This document shows positions 9,062 to 16,682 of a stretch of DNA of 64,000 nt, one piece after another. A program made the position numbers and the translations under genes. The notes under the pieces are model-generated. The model worked only from the letters and a program-made list of their open reading frames with translations, was not told where the DNA came from and did no database searches. Position 1 is the stretch's first letter. Every line of letters begins with the position of its first letter. Source of the stretch: DASPFV01 sp035620975 (GTDB lineage Bacteria; Acidobacteriota; Vicinamibacteria; Vicinamibacterales; 2-12-FULL-66-21); contig DASPFV010000028.1 of assembly GCA_035620975.1 (NCBI GenBank), forward strand, positions 30,950-94,949, read 5' to 3'.

Positions 9062-9920
9062 CGCGCCGCGGGACGAGCGGGACGTCGAGCGGCACGGCCG
9101 GACGCCCCGCATCCGTCCAGGCGTCGGCGATGATCGACGCGACGCCGGTGATCGACTCCGACAGCCGCCGCGTGAGAATCGGCTCCACCTTCCCGAAGAG
9201 CCCGTCGAAGTACTGGTCGTCGTACAGCTCCCGGCCGGCCACCGCCGCGCGATCGGCATCGAGCACCGGCTGCACCAGCGGGAAGCTCTCGAGCAGCCGG
9301 GCGAACACGAAGTCGCGCGGCGACTCGGCTATCGGCGCGATCGGCCCGGGCTCGACGCGCAGCACGCGCCGGTACCGCTCGAAGAGCTCCGTCTCGAACC
9401 GGGCGTGGATGCCCCACTGGCCGGTCAGCTGGCCGTCGTAGTTGAGGGCGGCGTGGAACGGGACGTGCGCGTCGGCGACGTAGTGTGCGAGGACGGACGA
9501 GAAGAACTTGATGTTCTCGCGCGAGTAGGGCCCCTTCCCCGCGAACGCGTCGACGAGCCTCGCGTGGATCTCGGCAGTCCGCCACGGCAGCGTGCCGTTC
9601 TTCAGAACGAACTCACGGCCGTACCTCTCCACGGCTTCGTCGAACTCGCGGGGCAGCGCCACGAACGGATACGGGCCGTACGCGTCCATGTCGACGAAGT
9701 GCCGCGGCGGCTCCTCCTCCCACCCCGCGGTCCGCCACAGATCCGGATCGATCGAATGCTCGACGATCGCGACCCGATGCCGGTCGAAGAACGGCCGGAT
9801 CTCCGGCGGGAGCAGCTCGATGGCCCGGTCGGTGACGAACCGGTGCACATCGAATCCCCACGCGCCGACGGATGCCGGCGTGACCAGCAGCCCGACGGCG
9901 AGGACGACGCTGACGCGCAT
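9048..9920 (-). CDS. secreted zinc-dependent phospholipase C / S1-P1 nuclease-like protein
   Basis: A 290-residue protein with an N-terminal signal peptide ending near ASVGAWGFDVH, so that the mature N-terminal Trp could act as a zinc ligand as in this superfamily. Further ligands are the VHRF histidine, an acidic site in FVDMDAYGPY, and the diagnostic H-x3-D-x3-PFH segment HYVADAHVPFHAAL. These match the zinc-dependent PLC/P1-nuclease alpha-helical fold. Whether the substrate is phospholipid or nucleic acid cannot be decided. The ATG at 9920 begins the signal peptide; open frame extends upstream only as antisense of endonuclease IV. Confidence 0.85.
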   Translation of the reverse strand: MRVSVVLAVGLLVTPASVGAWGFDVHRFVTDRAIELLPPEIRPFFDRHRVAIVEHSIDPDLWRTAGWEEEPPRHFVDMDAYGPYPFVALPREFDEAVERYGREFVLKNGTLPWRTAEIHARLVDAFAGKGPYSRENIKFFSSVLAHYVADAHVPFHAALNYDGQLTGQWGIHARFETELFERYRRVLRVEPGPIAPIAESPRDFVFARLLESFPLVQPVLDADRAAVAGRELYDDQYFDGLFGKVEPILTRRLSESITGVASIIADAWTDAGRPAVPLDVPLVPRRVRRQ

Positions 9921-9964
9921 GACTTCCAGAATCCTCCCGCTGGCGCGCGACCGCCAGGGCTCCA

Positions 9965-10864
9965 TCATACTGTGCGCATGAGCCTGCGGAGCGTCCGCAG
10001 GTTGCGCGCGTCCCACGGATCGACGTCGCGCCGGCGTCTCGATTCCGGCGTGTCGAGCTTGGGCGTCTCGAGCAGCATGGGAAGCCCCGCGAAGCGCCGA
10101 TCGTTCACGATCCGGCGGAAAACCTCGAGCCCCAGGAACCCCTTGCCGATGTGCTCGTGTCGATCGACGCGGCTGCCGCAGGGCCGACGCGAATCGTTCA
10201 GGTGGAACGCCCGCAGCCGGCCCAGCCCGACGAGGCGATCGAATCGCAGGAACGTGTCGGCGTAGCCGGTTTCGGACACGATGTCGTAGCCGGCGGCGAG
10301 CAGATGACAGGTGTCGAGGCAGACTCCGACGCGGGGAGTTCCGTCCAGTCGCTCGAGGATCTCGGCCAGGTGCTCGAAGCAGTGCCCCAGAGAGGTGCCC
10401 TGACCGGCCGTGTGCTCGAGCAGGATCGCGGTCCGGCCGCGGGGGCGCGCCTGCAGAACCTGCCGGAGTCCTTCGGCAACGAGCGTTAGACCCTCGGCTG
10501 CGGTGCCGCCCGTGTGCGCGCCCGGGTGCATGACCAGGAAGTCGAGGCCGAGACGCTCCGCGCGATCGAGCTCGGCGTCGAGCGCGGCGATCGACTGCGC
10601 GCGCAGCGCCGGCGAAGCCGCCGCGATGTTGATGAGATAACTGTCGTGGGCCAGGACGGGATGGATCCCCGTCTCCCTGACGCGGGCCCGGAACTGTGCG
10701 ACCTCCCCGGGCGGAAGCGGCCGGGCACGCCACTGCCCTGCCGACTTCGTGAAGATCTGGAGGGTCTCGCAACGCGACGCGACGGCGCGGTCGACGGCGC
10801 GCGGCAGCCCTCCCGCAATCGACAGATGCGCCCCGAGCCGCGGAGCCTCAGCGCGCCGCGTCAC
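9965..10864 (-). CDS. nfo: endonuclease IV (AP endonuclease)
   Basis: A class II AP endonuclease that cuts 5' to abasic sites in base-excision repair, with a TIM barrel and a trinuclear zinc centre. Family segments are LGAHLSIAGGLPRAV, FLVMHPGAHTG, ILLEHTAGQG, VGVCLDTCHLLAAGYD, FHLNDSRRPCGSRVDRHEHIG and LLETPK, which hold the zinc ligands His, Glu, Asp. At 299 residues it is slightly longer than the roughly 285-residue E. coli enzyme. GTG 10864 is used as start; it overlaps the end of the AMMECR1 gene by 17 nt, and upstream codons would not encode the conserved domain. Confidence 0.93.
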   Translation of the reverse strand: MTRRAEAPRLGAHLSIAGGLPRAVDRAVASRCETLQIFTKSAGQWRARPLPPGEVAQFRARVRETGIHPVLAHDSYLINIAAASPALRAQSIAALDAELDRAERLGLDFLVMHPGAHTGGTAAEGLTLVAEGLRQVLQARPRGRTAILLEHTAGQGTSLGHCFEHLAEILERLDGTPRVGVCLDTCHLLAAGYDIVSETGYADTFLRFDRLVGLGRLRAFHLNDSRRPCGSRVDRHEHIGKGFLGLEVFRRIVNDRRFAGLPMLLETPKLDTPESRRRRDVDPWDARNLRTLRRLMRTV

Positions 10865-11402
10865 CGAAAACCTGGGCCGTGAAGCGGTACACGGCCGCGT
10901 CCCGCCGCCACGCGCCGGCGGCAAGACCGGCCTTGAGGCAGGTCTGTTCGAGGAAGGTCTCCGACGTCCAGTTCCACTCCACCGCAACCTGGGGCAGGAG
11001 GAGGCCTCGCCGCCGGCCGTGCTCGACCAGCAGGCCGTGGAGACCCACTGTGATCGAGGCCGGCACGGGCGGGGCGCACGGCTCGAAGGGCCCGAGAACC
11101 GAGATCTCGACCGAGAGCTCGTCGAGCTCCTTCACCGACACCGGCGGGAACCGGGGATCCCGGCTGGCCGCATCACCGGCGCAGCGGGCCACGTCGATCG
11201 CCAGATCGTGGCGGCTCTCGAGCGTACCGAGACAGCCGCGGAGGTGGCGCCCGATCTTGAGGGTCACGAACACGCCGCTCGCCAGCGGCATCGTGAGCGT
11301 CGCGGATCGGGGAGGCGACTGCCCGGCCACCCGGGCCGCAATGGCCTGGCGCGCGATGAGCACGAGCGCCTCCTGATCGGAGAGCGTCAGCCGGCTACTC
11401 AT
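10848..11402 (-). CDS. AMMECR1-domain protein (AmmeMemoRadiSam system protein A)
   Basis: A 184-residue cytosolic protein covering one AMMECR1 domain. The diagnostic LRGCLGTLE motif is at about residues 54-62, followed by D-P-R-F-P-P-V and the ELDELSVEISVLGP strand. The C-terminal part has GRRRGLLLPQVAVEW. AMMECR1 proteins commonly occur with Memo-family proteins and a radical SAM enzyme; their biochemical role is unresolved. Here the gene overlaps the Memo gene by 8 nt and the nfo gene by 17 nt, so the three are probably co-transcribed. No radical SAM gene is in the window. Confidence 0.9.
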   Translation of the reverse strand: MSSRLTLSDQEALVLIARQAIAARVAGQSPPRSATLTMPLASGVFVTLKIGRHLRGCLGTLESRHDLAIDVARCAGDAASRDPRFPPVSVKELDELSVEISVLGPFEPCAPPVPASITVGLHGLLVEHGRRRGLLLPQVAVEWNWTSETFLEQTCLKAGLAAGAWRRDAAVYRFTAQVFGDAAR

Positions 11403-12246
11403 CGGGACCCTGCGGGAACTCGCCGATCACGGCGGCCACGTACCCGACCACACCCTCATTGTCGCCCGAGATCTGACCGGAATGCGCATAGCAGAGCACG
11501 CGGCTCTGCGACGCGCCGAGGGCGCGGGCCGCCAGGAGCACGGAGACGGCTGGCCCGCCGCCGCAGGCGACATAGCGCCCGCGCTCCGCCTCGGGATACC
11601 GCTCCATCAGCTCGAGCAGGCCCGCCGGATCGAACGCCTCGATCCGATCGAGGACGCGGCCGTCGAGCGTGGCAGCCGTGGCCGCGTCGAAGAAGTGCGA
11701 GAGGTCGGTGCTGGCCACGAGCAGCACGCGCCGCCCGCGCAGGGCGTCCGCCAGCGCCCGGGCCAGAGCATGGATCGTCGCAGGGCGTTGAAAGCCCATG
11801 AGGAGAGGCACGATCGGCAGATCGGGAAACACGCGGCGCACGAACGGCAGCTGCATCTCCAGCGAGTGCTCGCGCATGTGCGCGGACGGCATCGACCGAA
11901 CCACGTCGGCCGCGTTCAGCCGCGCCCCCAGATCCGCGTCGACCGGAACCGGCCCGAGCGGCGTCTCGAAGGCTCCGTCGGGGTAGAGTGCGACCCCCTC
12001 GAACGGGACGTAATGGGAGGGCCCGACCAGGACGGCCGCCTCGTAGGTGCCGCGTGCAGCCGCCTTGAAGGCGCACGCGCCCACCGCTCCGGAAAACATG
12101 AGCCCCGCATGCGGAACGATGATGGCCTGGACGTGCCCTGTCGGCGGCGCGGCCGCGCCGGTCAGACAGGCGTCGACCTCGCGGGTCAGGGCGCCCGCGG
12201 TCCGCGGATACCACGTGCCTGCAACGGCTGGCGGCCGGATTCCCAC
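11395..12246 (-). CDS. Memo-family protein (AmmeMemoRadiSam system protein B)
   Basis: A 283-residue member of the Memo/class III dioxygenase-like fold. It opens with RPPAVAGTWYP, then IIVPHAGLMFSGAVGA with a metal-binding His. LVGPSHYVPFEGVALY follows, then the family's acidic EHSLEMQLPF. VASTDLSHFF and CYAHSGQISGD with GVVGYVAAVI near the end complete the site. Memo proteins bind copper or iron and have been linked to redox signalling in eukaryotes; the bacterial function is unknown. The gene is first in the Memo-AMMECR1-nfo run and diverges from gatC. Confidence 0.92.
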   Translation of the reverse strand: MGIRPPAVAGTWYPRTAGALTREVDACLTGAAAPPTGHVQAIIVPHAGLMFSGAVGACAFKAAARGTYEAAVLVGPSHYVPFEGVALYPDGAFETPLGPVPVDADLGARLNAADVVRSMPSAHMREHSLEMQLPFVRRVFPDLPIVPLLMGFQRPATIHALARALADALRGRRVLLVASTDLSHFFDAATAATLDGRVLDRIEAFDPAGLLELMERYPEAERGRYVACGGGPAVSVLLAARALGASQSRVLCYAHSGQISGDNEGVVGYVAAVIGEFPQGPDE

Positions 12247-12350
12247 TGTCTGTCAAGCGACGGCTGCCGGGGAGAGCCGTCACCCCTCCCAGCGTTGGAA
12301 ACCCGCGCGCGCGAGGCACGCGCCCGAACCTCCGCGGGCACGGGCTCCTG

Positions 12351-12356
12351 TAGAAT
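12351..12356 (+). promoter_or_regulatory. -10 hexamer TAGAAT before gatC
   Basis: TAGAAT, preceded directly by TG, lies six bases before the GTG of gatC. This spacing puts the transcription start at the start codon. No convincing -35 or Shine-Dalgarno sequence was seen. Confidence 0.5.
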
Positions 12357-12362
12357 CGTGGC

Positions 12363-12665
12363 GTGTCCGACGAATTCACCACCGACGAGCTCCGGCACCT
12401 CGCGCGTCTCGCGCGACTGGCGCTCACGCCCGGGGAGCTCACGCTCTTCTCCCGGCAGCTCGCCCAGTTCCTGACGTACGCGCGGCAGGTGCAGGCGATC
12501 GACACATCCGGGGTCCGGCCCACCTCGCACCCGCTCGCCGGAACGGGAGCCTTGCGGCCCGATCAGGAGCGGCCCTCGCTGTCGCGCGACGAGGTCCTGG
12601 CCCAGGCGCCGGAAGCCGATCCTGCCGCCGGTCTGTTCAAAGTACCACGAGTGCTGGGCTCATGA
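12363..12665 (+). CDS. gatC: aspartyl/glutamyl-tRNA amidotransferase subunit C
   Basis: A 100-residue GatC, the small subunit that clamps GatA to GatB in the GatCAB amidotransferase. It begins with the family pattern of a short polar N-terminus and LRHLARLARLALTPGEL, and ends with the LFKVPRVLG motif. GTG is the start; no other start is available without losing the conserved first helix. Its stop overlaps the gatA ATG (ATGA). gatB is not in the window. The presence of GatCA implies that Gln-tRNA, Asn-tRNA or both are made by transamidation. Confidence 0.95.
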   Translation: MSDEFTTDELRHLARLARLALTPGELTLFSRQLAQFLTYARQVQAIDTSGVRPTSHPLAGTGALRPDQERPSLSRDEVLAQAPEADPAAGLFKVPRVLGS

Positions 12666-14113
12666 AGCTCGAGAGCGCCCGGGCCATCGCCCAGGCGATC
12701 CGCGACGGCCAGGCCTCGGCCGTCGAGATCTGCCGCGCGGCGCTGGGGCGGATCGACGACGCCGATCGCCGGTTGAACGCGTTCCGCAGCACGACGCCCG
12801 AGGCTGCGGTCCAGGCGGCGGCTGCGCTCGATGCGCGGCCCGAGGCCTGGGCGGATCTACCTCTCCTCGGCGTGCCGGTGGCGTTCAAGGACAACATCTG
12901 CACGCGAGGCGTCCCGACCACGGCCGGCTCCCGCATCCTCGAGGGCTACCTGCCCCCCTTCGACGCCACGGTCGTCGAGCGTCTCGCACGCGCTGGCGCC
13001 GTCTTCGTCGGCAAGACGAACTGCGACGAATTCGCGATGGGGTCGTCGAACGAGAACTCGGCGTTCGGGCCGACGCGCAATCCGTGGGACGCGGACCGGA
13101 CCCCGGGCGGATCGAGCGGCGGATCGGCCGCGGCCGTGTCGGCTCGACTGGTTCCCCTCGCGCTCGGCTCCGATACCGGCGGGTCAATCCGGCAGCCGGC
13201 GGCCATGTGCGGCGTGGTCGGCATCAAGCCCAGTTACGGCCGCGTCTCGCGGTACGGGCTGCTGGCTTTCGGGTCGTCGCTCGATCAGATTGGCCCACTT
13301 GCGACGAGCGTCGCCGACGCGGCGCTCGCGCTGCAGATCATCGCCGGCCCGGACGGACGGGACGCCACCTGCCTCGATACCCCGGTCCCGGACCTCCTCG
13401 CCGCGCTCACCGGTGACGTCCGCGGTCTCCGGATCGGCGTTCCCCGCGATCACGTGGAAGGCGGCCTCGATACCGGCGTCGCCGAGGCCTTCGAGCAGGC
13501 GCTCGACGTCCTCCGCCGCGAAGGCGCCGAGGTGCACGACGTCTCGCTGCCGCACAGCGCCGCCGGCATCGCGGTCTACTACCTGATCTCGACCGCCGAG
13601 GCGAGCTCGAACCTGGCCCGCTACGACGGGGTCCGCTACGGCTACCGCACGCAGCGGGCGGAGAGTCTCGGCGAGATGTACGACCTCACCCGCGACGAGG
13701 GGTTCGGGGCGGAAGTCAAGCGCCGCATCATGCTCGGAACCTTCGTCCTCAGCTCGGGCTACTACGACGCGTATTACCTCAAGGCGCAGCAGGTGCGGAC
13801 GCTGATCAGGCGAGACTACGAGGTGGCGTTCGAGCGGGTCGACCTCATCGCCGCTCCGACGAGCCCCGTTCCCGCGTTCCGTCTCGGCGAACGGCTCGAC
13901 AATCCCCTGCACATGTACCTGGCGGACGTGTTCACCGTGGGCGCGAACCTCGCCGGGCTCCCGGCCGTGAGCGTCCCGTGCGGGCTCGCCGGGGGAACGC
14001 TGCCCGTCGGCTTCCAGCTCACAGGGCGGCCCCTCGAGGAAGCGACGATGCTGCGGGCGGCCGATGCCTACGAGCGGGCGTCGCGCTTCTCGCGGCTGTC
14101 TCCGCAGCTGTAG
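12662..14113 (+). CDS. gatA: aspartyl/glutamyl-tRNA amidotransferase subunit A
   Basis: The glutaminase subunit of GatCAB, 483 residues as expected. It belongs to the amidase-signature family. The catalytic Lys is in GVPVAFKDNICTRG, and the Ser-cis-Ser-Lys triad is completed by TPGGSSGGSAAAV and GSDTGGSIRQPA. It releases ammonia from glutamine and channels it to GatB to amidate misacylated Glu-tRNA(Gln) or Asp-tRNA(Asn). It is coupled to gatC by an ATGA overlap, and followed by a GGTTCC-type repeat at 14117 that may mark the end of the transcript. Confidence 0.97.
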   Translation: MKLESARAIAQAIRDGQASAVEICRAALGRIDDADRRLNAFRSTTPEAAVQAAAALDARPEAWADLPLLGVPVAFKDNICTRGVPTTAGSRILEGYLPPFDATVVERLARAGAVFVGKTNCDEFAMGSSNENSAFGPTRNPWDADRTPGGSSGGSAAAVSARLVPLALGSDTGGSIRQPAAMCGVVGIKPSYGRVSRYGLLAFGSSLDQIGPLATSVADAALALQIIAGPDGRDATCLDTPVPDLLAALTGDVRGLRIGVPRDHVEGGLDTGVAEAFEQALDVLRREGAEVHDVSLPHSAAGIAVYYLISTAEASSNLARYDGVRYGYRTQRAESLGEMYDLTRDEGFGAEVKRRIMLGTFVLSSGYYDAYYLKAQQVRTLIRRDYEVAFERVDLIAAPTSPVPAFRLGERLDNPLHMYLADVFTVGANLAGLPAVSVPCGLAGGTLPVGFQLTGRPLEEATMLRAADAYERASRFSRLSPQL

Positions 14114-14116
14114 CTT

Positions 14117-14150
14117 CAGGGTTCCAAGATTCCAGGGTTCCAGGTTCGGG
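14117..14150. repeat. GGTTCC-type intergenic repeat, short copy
   Basis: The space after gatA reads as imperfect copies of a GGTTCCAGG-like core (AGGGTTCCA, CAGGGTTCCAGGTTC). The same core makes up the longer palindromic block at 23424-23521. This copy is too short to fold strongly. Confidence 0.5.
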
Positions 14151-14164
14151 AGCGGTTCGGGCCG

Positions 14165-14500
14165 TCAGCTCGTGAGCGCCGGGCGGCCGGCGCGCACCAC
14201 CAGATAGAGGACCGTGCCCAGGGCGAGCAGCGGCAGCAGCGGCACGGCAATCGCCGCGAGCAGCGCGAGGAGTCCGACCGCGACGGCGAGGGCGACGACC
14301 GGCGCCAGCACGAGCATCACGGCGCCGCCGATGACGAGCTTCAGGAGCAGCAGCGGAAGGAAGAGCAGCGCCGCCAGCAGGCGGAAGGGCAGGAGCACGA
14401 GCCAGAGCACGAACTTCAGCACGGCCACGACGGTCACGGCGGCCGCCAGCACTCCCAACACGACGAGACCGGTCAGCGCCAGCACAGCGAGCTCGATCAT
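14165..14500 (-). CDS. small, almost entirely hydrophobic membrane protein
   Basis: A 111-residue product of which nearly every residue from 2 to 105 is hydrophobic, predicting three or four membrane helices separated by Lys, Arg or Pro breaks (LKF, LPFRL). The codon pattern and the initial Met-Ile-Glu favour a real gene over noise. Neither a family nor a function can be assigned. It lies downstream of rpoZ on the same strand, 121 nt away, and converges with gatA. Composition bias means the call should be held loosely. Confidence 0.55.
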   Translation of the reverse strand: MIELAVLALTGLVVLGVLAAAVTVVAVLKFVLWLVLLPFRLLAALLFLPLLLLKLVIGGAVMLVLAPVVALAVAVGLLALLAAIAVPLLPLLALGTVLYLVVRAGRPALTS

Positions 14501-14621
14501 GGATCTCGTGGCTCCTGATCGGCTGTTACGATGAGCGGCGAAGCGAGGTTCCTTCGAGACGGCGGGACGCCCCGGCTGCAGCCCGGAGCCGTGAGCCGGA
14601 GGGAGGAGCTTATCTGGCCGA

Positions 14622-14885
14622 CTAGTGCGAACGGGGGCCGTCCAGGCTCGTCGGCAGCGTGTATTCGATGAGACCCTTGCGCACTTCTTCCATGGCTACG
14701 CGTTCGAGCTTGTGCGGGCCCGCCGTCAGCGTCACACGCTCGACGCGGGGGCTGGCGCCGCGCCGCAGCTGCTTGGCGCGTTGCGCCGCGACGTCCACGA
14801 ACAGAAAGCGGCTCGTAATGGGCGGCGCGGAGTCGATGTCCGCCGCGCCGCCCGTTTCTGTCTGCACGTCTGCGTCGTTGGGCAT
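14622..14885 (-). CDS. rpoZ: DNA-directed RNA polymerase subunit omega
   Basis: An 87-residue product. The family core is visible: SRFLFVDVAAQRAKQLRRGA at about residues 22-41, then PRVE and, near the end, VAMEEVRKGLIEY, as in omega subunits that wrap the beta' C-terminus and help polymerase assembly. The N-terminal 20 residues are polar and variable. ATG 14885 is preferred over an in-frame TTG at 14891. It lies just downstream of an hsp20 gene rather than next to gmk, its usual neighbour. Confidence is moderate-high because the protein is short. Confidence 0.82.
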   Translation of the reverse strand: MPNDADVQTETGGAADIDSAPPITSRFLFVDVAAQRAKQLRRGASPRVERVTLTAGPHKLERVAMEEVRKGLIEYTLPTSLDGPRSH

Positions 14886-14905
14886 ATGCAAGAGAGTAGC
14901 CGAAG

Positions 14906-15352
14906 TTACTCGGCTACTTCCACCTGGATCTGCCGCGGCCGCGCCTCCTCGCGCAGCGGCAGCACGACCGCGAGGACCCCGTCGCGGTACTCGGCCCGCA
15001 CCTTCCCGCCATCAATCGTGTTGGGGAGCGTGAAGGAGCGCGAGAAGGCGCCATACGTCCGCTCGATCCGGTGGTAGCGATCCTCCTTGACGGAATCGTC
15101 GCGCCGCCGCTCGCCGCGAATGGTCAGCGTGTTGTTCTCGACGGACAGGTTGATGTCTTCGCGCCGCAGCCCGGGGAGCTCCGCTTTGAGCACGATCTCC
15201 CGGCTCTCCGTCTCGTAGATGTCGACGGGGGGCACCCATCCCCGATTGCTCACGTCTTCGTGCCCGCGTTCGAACGCGCTGCCCCAGATCCTGTTCATGC
15301 GCTCCTGCATGGTCGCCAGCTCGCGCATGACGTCCCAGGGATTGCTGGTCAT
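14906..15352 (-). CDS. Hsp20/alpha-crystallin small heat shock protein (copy 1)
   Basis: A 148-residue holdase that keeps unfolding proteins soluble. The alpha-crystallin domain spans about residues 38-145: WVPPVDIYETESREIVLKAE, the acidic LPGLRREDINLSVENNTLTI, RGERR, and GAFSRSFTLPNTIDGGKVRAEYRDGVL before the L-x-LPL tail motif. A strong AAGGAGG Shine-Dalgarno sits seven bases before the ATG. It lies downstream of the second hsp20 and may be read from the same promoter at 15954-15983, past the hairpin at 15410-15431. Confidence 0.95.
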   Translation of the reverse strand: MTSNPWDVMRELATMQERMNRIWGSAFERGHEDVSNRGWVPPVDIYETESREIVLKAELPGLRREDINLSVENNTLTIRGERRRDDSVKEDRYHRIERTYGAFSRSFTLPNTIDGGKVRAEYRDGVLAVVLPLREEARPRQIQVEVAE

Positions 15353-15409
15353 TGGTCTGCCTCCTTGTCTCGCAGGTTTCGTGTCGTGATCCGCAGCTGA
15401 AGGACGTCA

Positions 15410-15431
15410 GGGCAGGACGCACGTCCTGCCC
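15410..15431. terminator. perfect 9-bp hairpin between two hsp20 genes
   Basis: GGGCAGGAC pairs with GTCCTGCCC across a four-base loop. It lies just downstream of the hsp20 stop at 15456. There is no T-run, so it may be a partial terminator or an RNA-stabilising stem. Confidence 0.45.
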
Positions 15432-15455
15432 CGCCGATCCCGGCCGACACCGGCC

Positions 15456-15890
15456 TCAGCCGACCGAGACTTCGATCTGCTTCGGCTTGGCCTCATCGCG
15501 CTGGGGGAGCCGAACCGTGAGGACGCCGTCCTTGTAGGACGCGGAGATTTTCGCGGCATCCACGGTGGCCGGCAGCGTGAACGACCGGCTGAAGCTGCCA
15601 TGTCGCCGCTCGCGCCGCTGATGCCGCTCCCGGGGCGTTTCCTGTTCGACCTTCCGCTCGCCCCTGATGGTCAGCACGCTGTTTTCGAAGCTGAGGTGGA
15701 TGTCCTCCCGCTTCAGCTCCGGCAGCTCTGCCTTGATCACCACCTCGTGGTCGTCGGTCTCGTAGATGTCGACCGGCGGAATCCACCCTGGACCGAAGCC
15801 CTCATGGTAGAAGTCGGCGAACATCCGGTTGAGGCGGTCGATTTCCATACCTGCGAGCTCGCGTACCGGATCCCATCGAACCAGAGCCAT
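15456..15890 (-). CDS. Hsp20/alpha-crystallin small heat shock protein (copy 2)
   Basis: A 144-residue small heat shock protein, closely parallel to copy 1. WIPPVDIYETDDHEVVIKAE is followed by LPELKREDIHLSFENSVLTI, RGERK, GSFSRSFTLPATVDAAKISA and the LTVRLPQ tail. It starts MALVRWDPVRELAGM, the usual N-terminal pattern of bacterial Hsp20. A GAGGAGGG Shine-Dalgarno lies seven bases before the ATG. The promoter is read upstream at 15954-15983. The two genes in tandem are probably stress-induced, although no CIRCE or sigma-32 element was recognised. Confidence 0.95.
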   Translation of the reverse strand: MALVRWDPVRELAGMEIDRLNRMFADFYHEGFGPGWIPPVDIYETDDHEVVIKAELPELKREDIHLSFENSVLTIRGERKVEQETPRERHQRRERRHGSFSRSFTLPATVDAAKISASYKDGVLTVRLPQRDEAKPKQIEVSVG

Positions 15891-15953
15891 GACTTACCCT
15901 CCTCGTTTCACGTCCACGGTCCGCAACCGGACCGAAATGAAATTACGAGGACA

Positions 15954-15983
15954 AGTATAGGCATGCATATTAGTGTCTGTCAA
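15954..15983 (-). promoter_or_regulatory. sigma70-type promoter for the hsp20 pair
   Basis: On the minus strand TTGACA (15983-15978) and TATACT (15959-15954) are separated by 18 bases. The surrounding 15940-16030 stretch is markedly AT-rich for this genome. The predicted start is about 55 bases before the hsp20 ATG. Confidence 0.7.
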
Positions 15984-16122
15984 GCATATTACCTTAGCCT
16001 TAAACACTCATATAATCATTCCCCAGCCTTTCTCTTCCTCTTCTAATAGCTGCCCTCCGGGGCCCCCGTGCTCCCGGCTCCCCGCCCGCGGTTTGCTGCC
16101 TACCGGCCCTCCCCGGCCTTGC

Positions 16123-16128
16123 TAAGAT
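16123..16128 (+). promoter_or_regulatory. -10 hexamer TAAGAT before the third hsp20
   Basis: TAAGAT lies eight bases before the GTG at 16137, predicting a leaderless or near-leaderless transcript. Confidence 0.45.
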
Positions 16129-16136
16129 ACGGGGCT

Positions 16137-16574
16137 GTGGCGCGGATCTACATCGAGCGGTTCGGGTCGGGTGACGTCGCGCGGGACACCCTCGACTGGC
16201 TGCACGACGAGCCGGACCGTAGATCGGCGGGCGCCGAGTGGAGCCCACCCATGGACGTGTCCGAATCCGCGGCCAGCCTCGATCTGACCGTGGACCTGCC
16301 CGGCGTCGTCCCCGAGGACGTTCGCGTCACCTTGACGGGCGCGCTGCTCACGATCAGCGGAACCAAGCGGCCCGCCCGCTGTCAGCATCACGAGGCCGCC
16401 TTTCACCTCGTCGAGCGGAGTTTCGGGCGCTTCGCGCGCGCCGTCCGCCTCGCTGGCGCCTTCGATGCCGGGCGCGCGACCGCGCGCCTGATTGCGGGCG
16501 AGTTGCACGTGAGACTGCCGAAAATCGAGGAGCGCCGCGGCGGCGAGATTCAGATCGCAGTCCAGACCGCCTGA
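16137..16574 (+). CDS. divergent Hsp20/alpha-crystallin-like protein (copy 3)
   Basis: A 145-residue protein on the opposite strand from the other two. The crystallin domain is recognisable (WSPPMDVSESAASLDLTVD, LPGVVPEDVRVTLTGALLTI, SGTKR, SFGRFARAVRLAGAFDAGR, LHVRLPK), but the N-terminus (VARIYIERFG) and composition differ from copies 1 and 2. An in-frame upstream frame reaches 16068; GTG 16137 is preferred because of the -10 box just before it and the absence of conserved sequence upstream. It may be a functionally distinct holdase that forms mixed oligomers with its neighbours, which is inference. Confidence 0.88.
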   Translation: MARIYIERFGSGDVARDTLDWLHDEPDRRSAGAEWSPPMDVSESAASLDLTVDLPGVVPEDVRVTLTGALLTISGTKRPARCQHHEAAFHLVERSFGRFARAVRLAGAFDAGRATARLIAGELHVRLPKIEERRGGEIQIAVQTA

Positions 16575-16614
16575 CACGCTGGTGCTGTCTTTCATGAGGA
16601 CGGCGACGCACCGA

Positions 16615-16641
16615 GGCGGCGAGGCGCCCGCCTCGCAAGGC
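16615..16641. repeat. dispersed GC palindromic motif, copy 1
   Basis: GGCGGCGAGGCGCCCGCC followed by TCGCAAGGC lies between the third hsp20 and the phosphoesterase gene. Nearly the same 26-base sequence recurs at 40649-40674. Confidence 0.55.
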
Positions 16642-16682
16642 ACGATTGGCGCCGCCGCCGGCAGACCCGAGATCAGCCCCTG

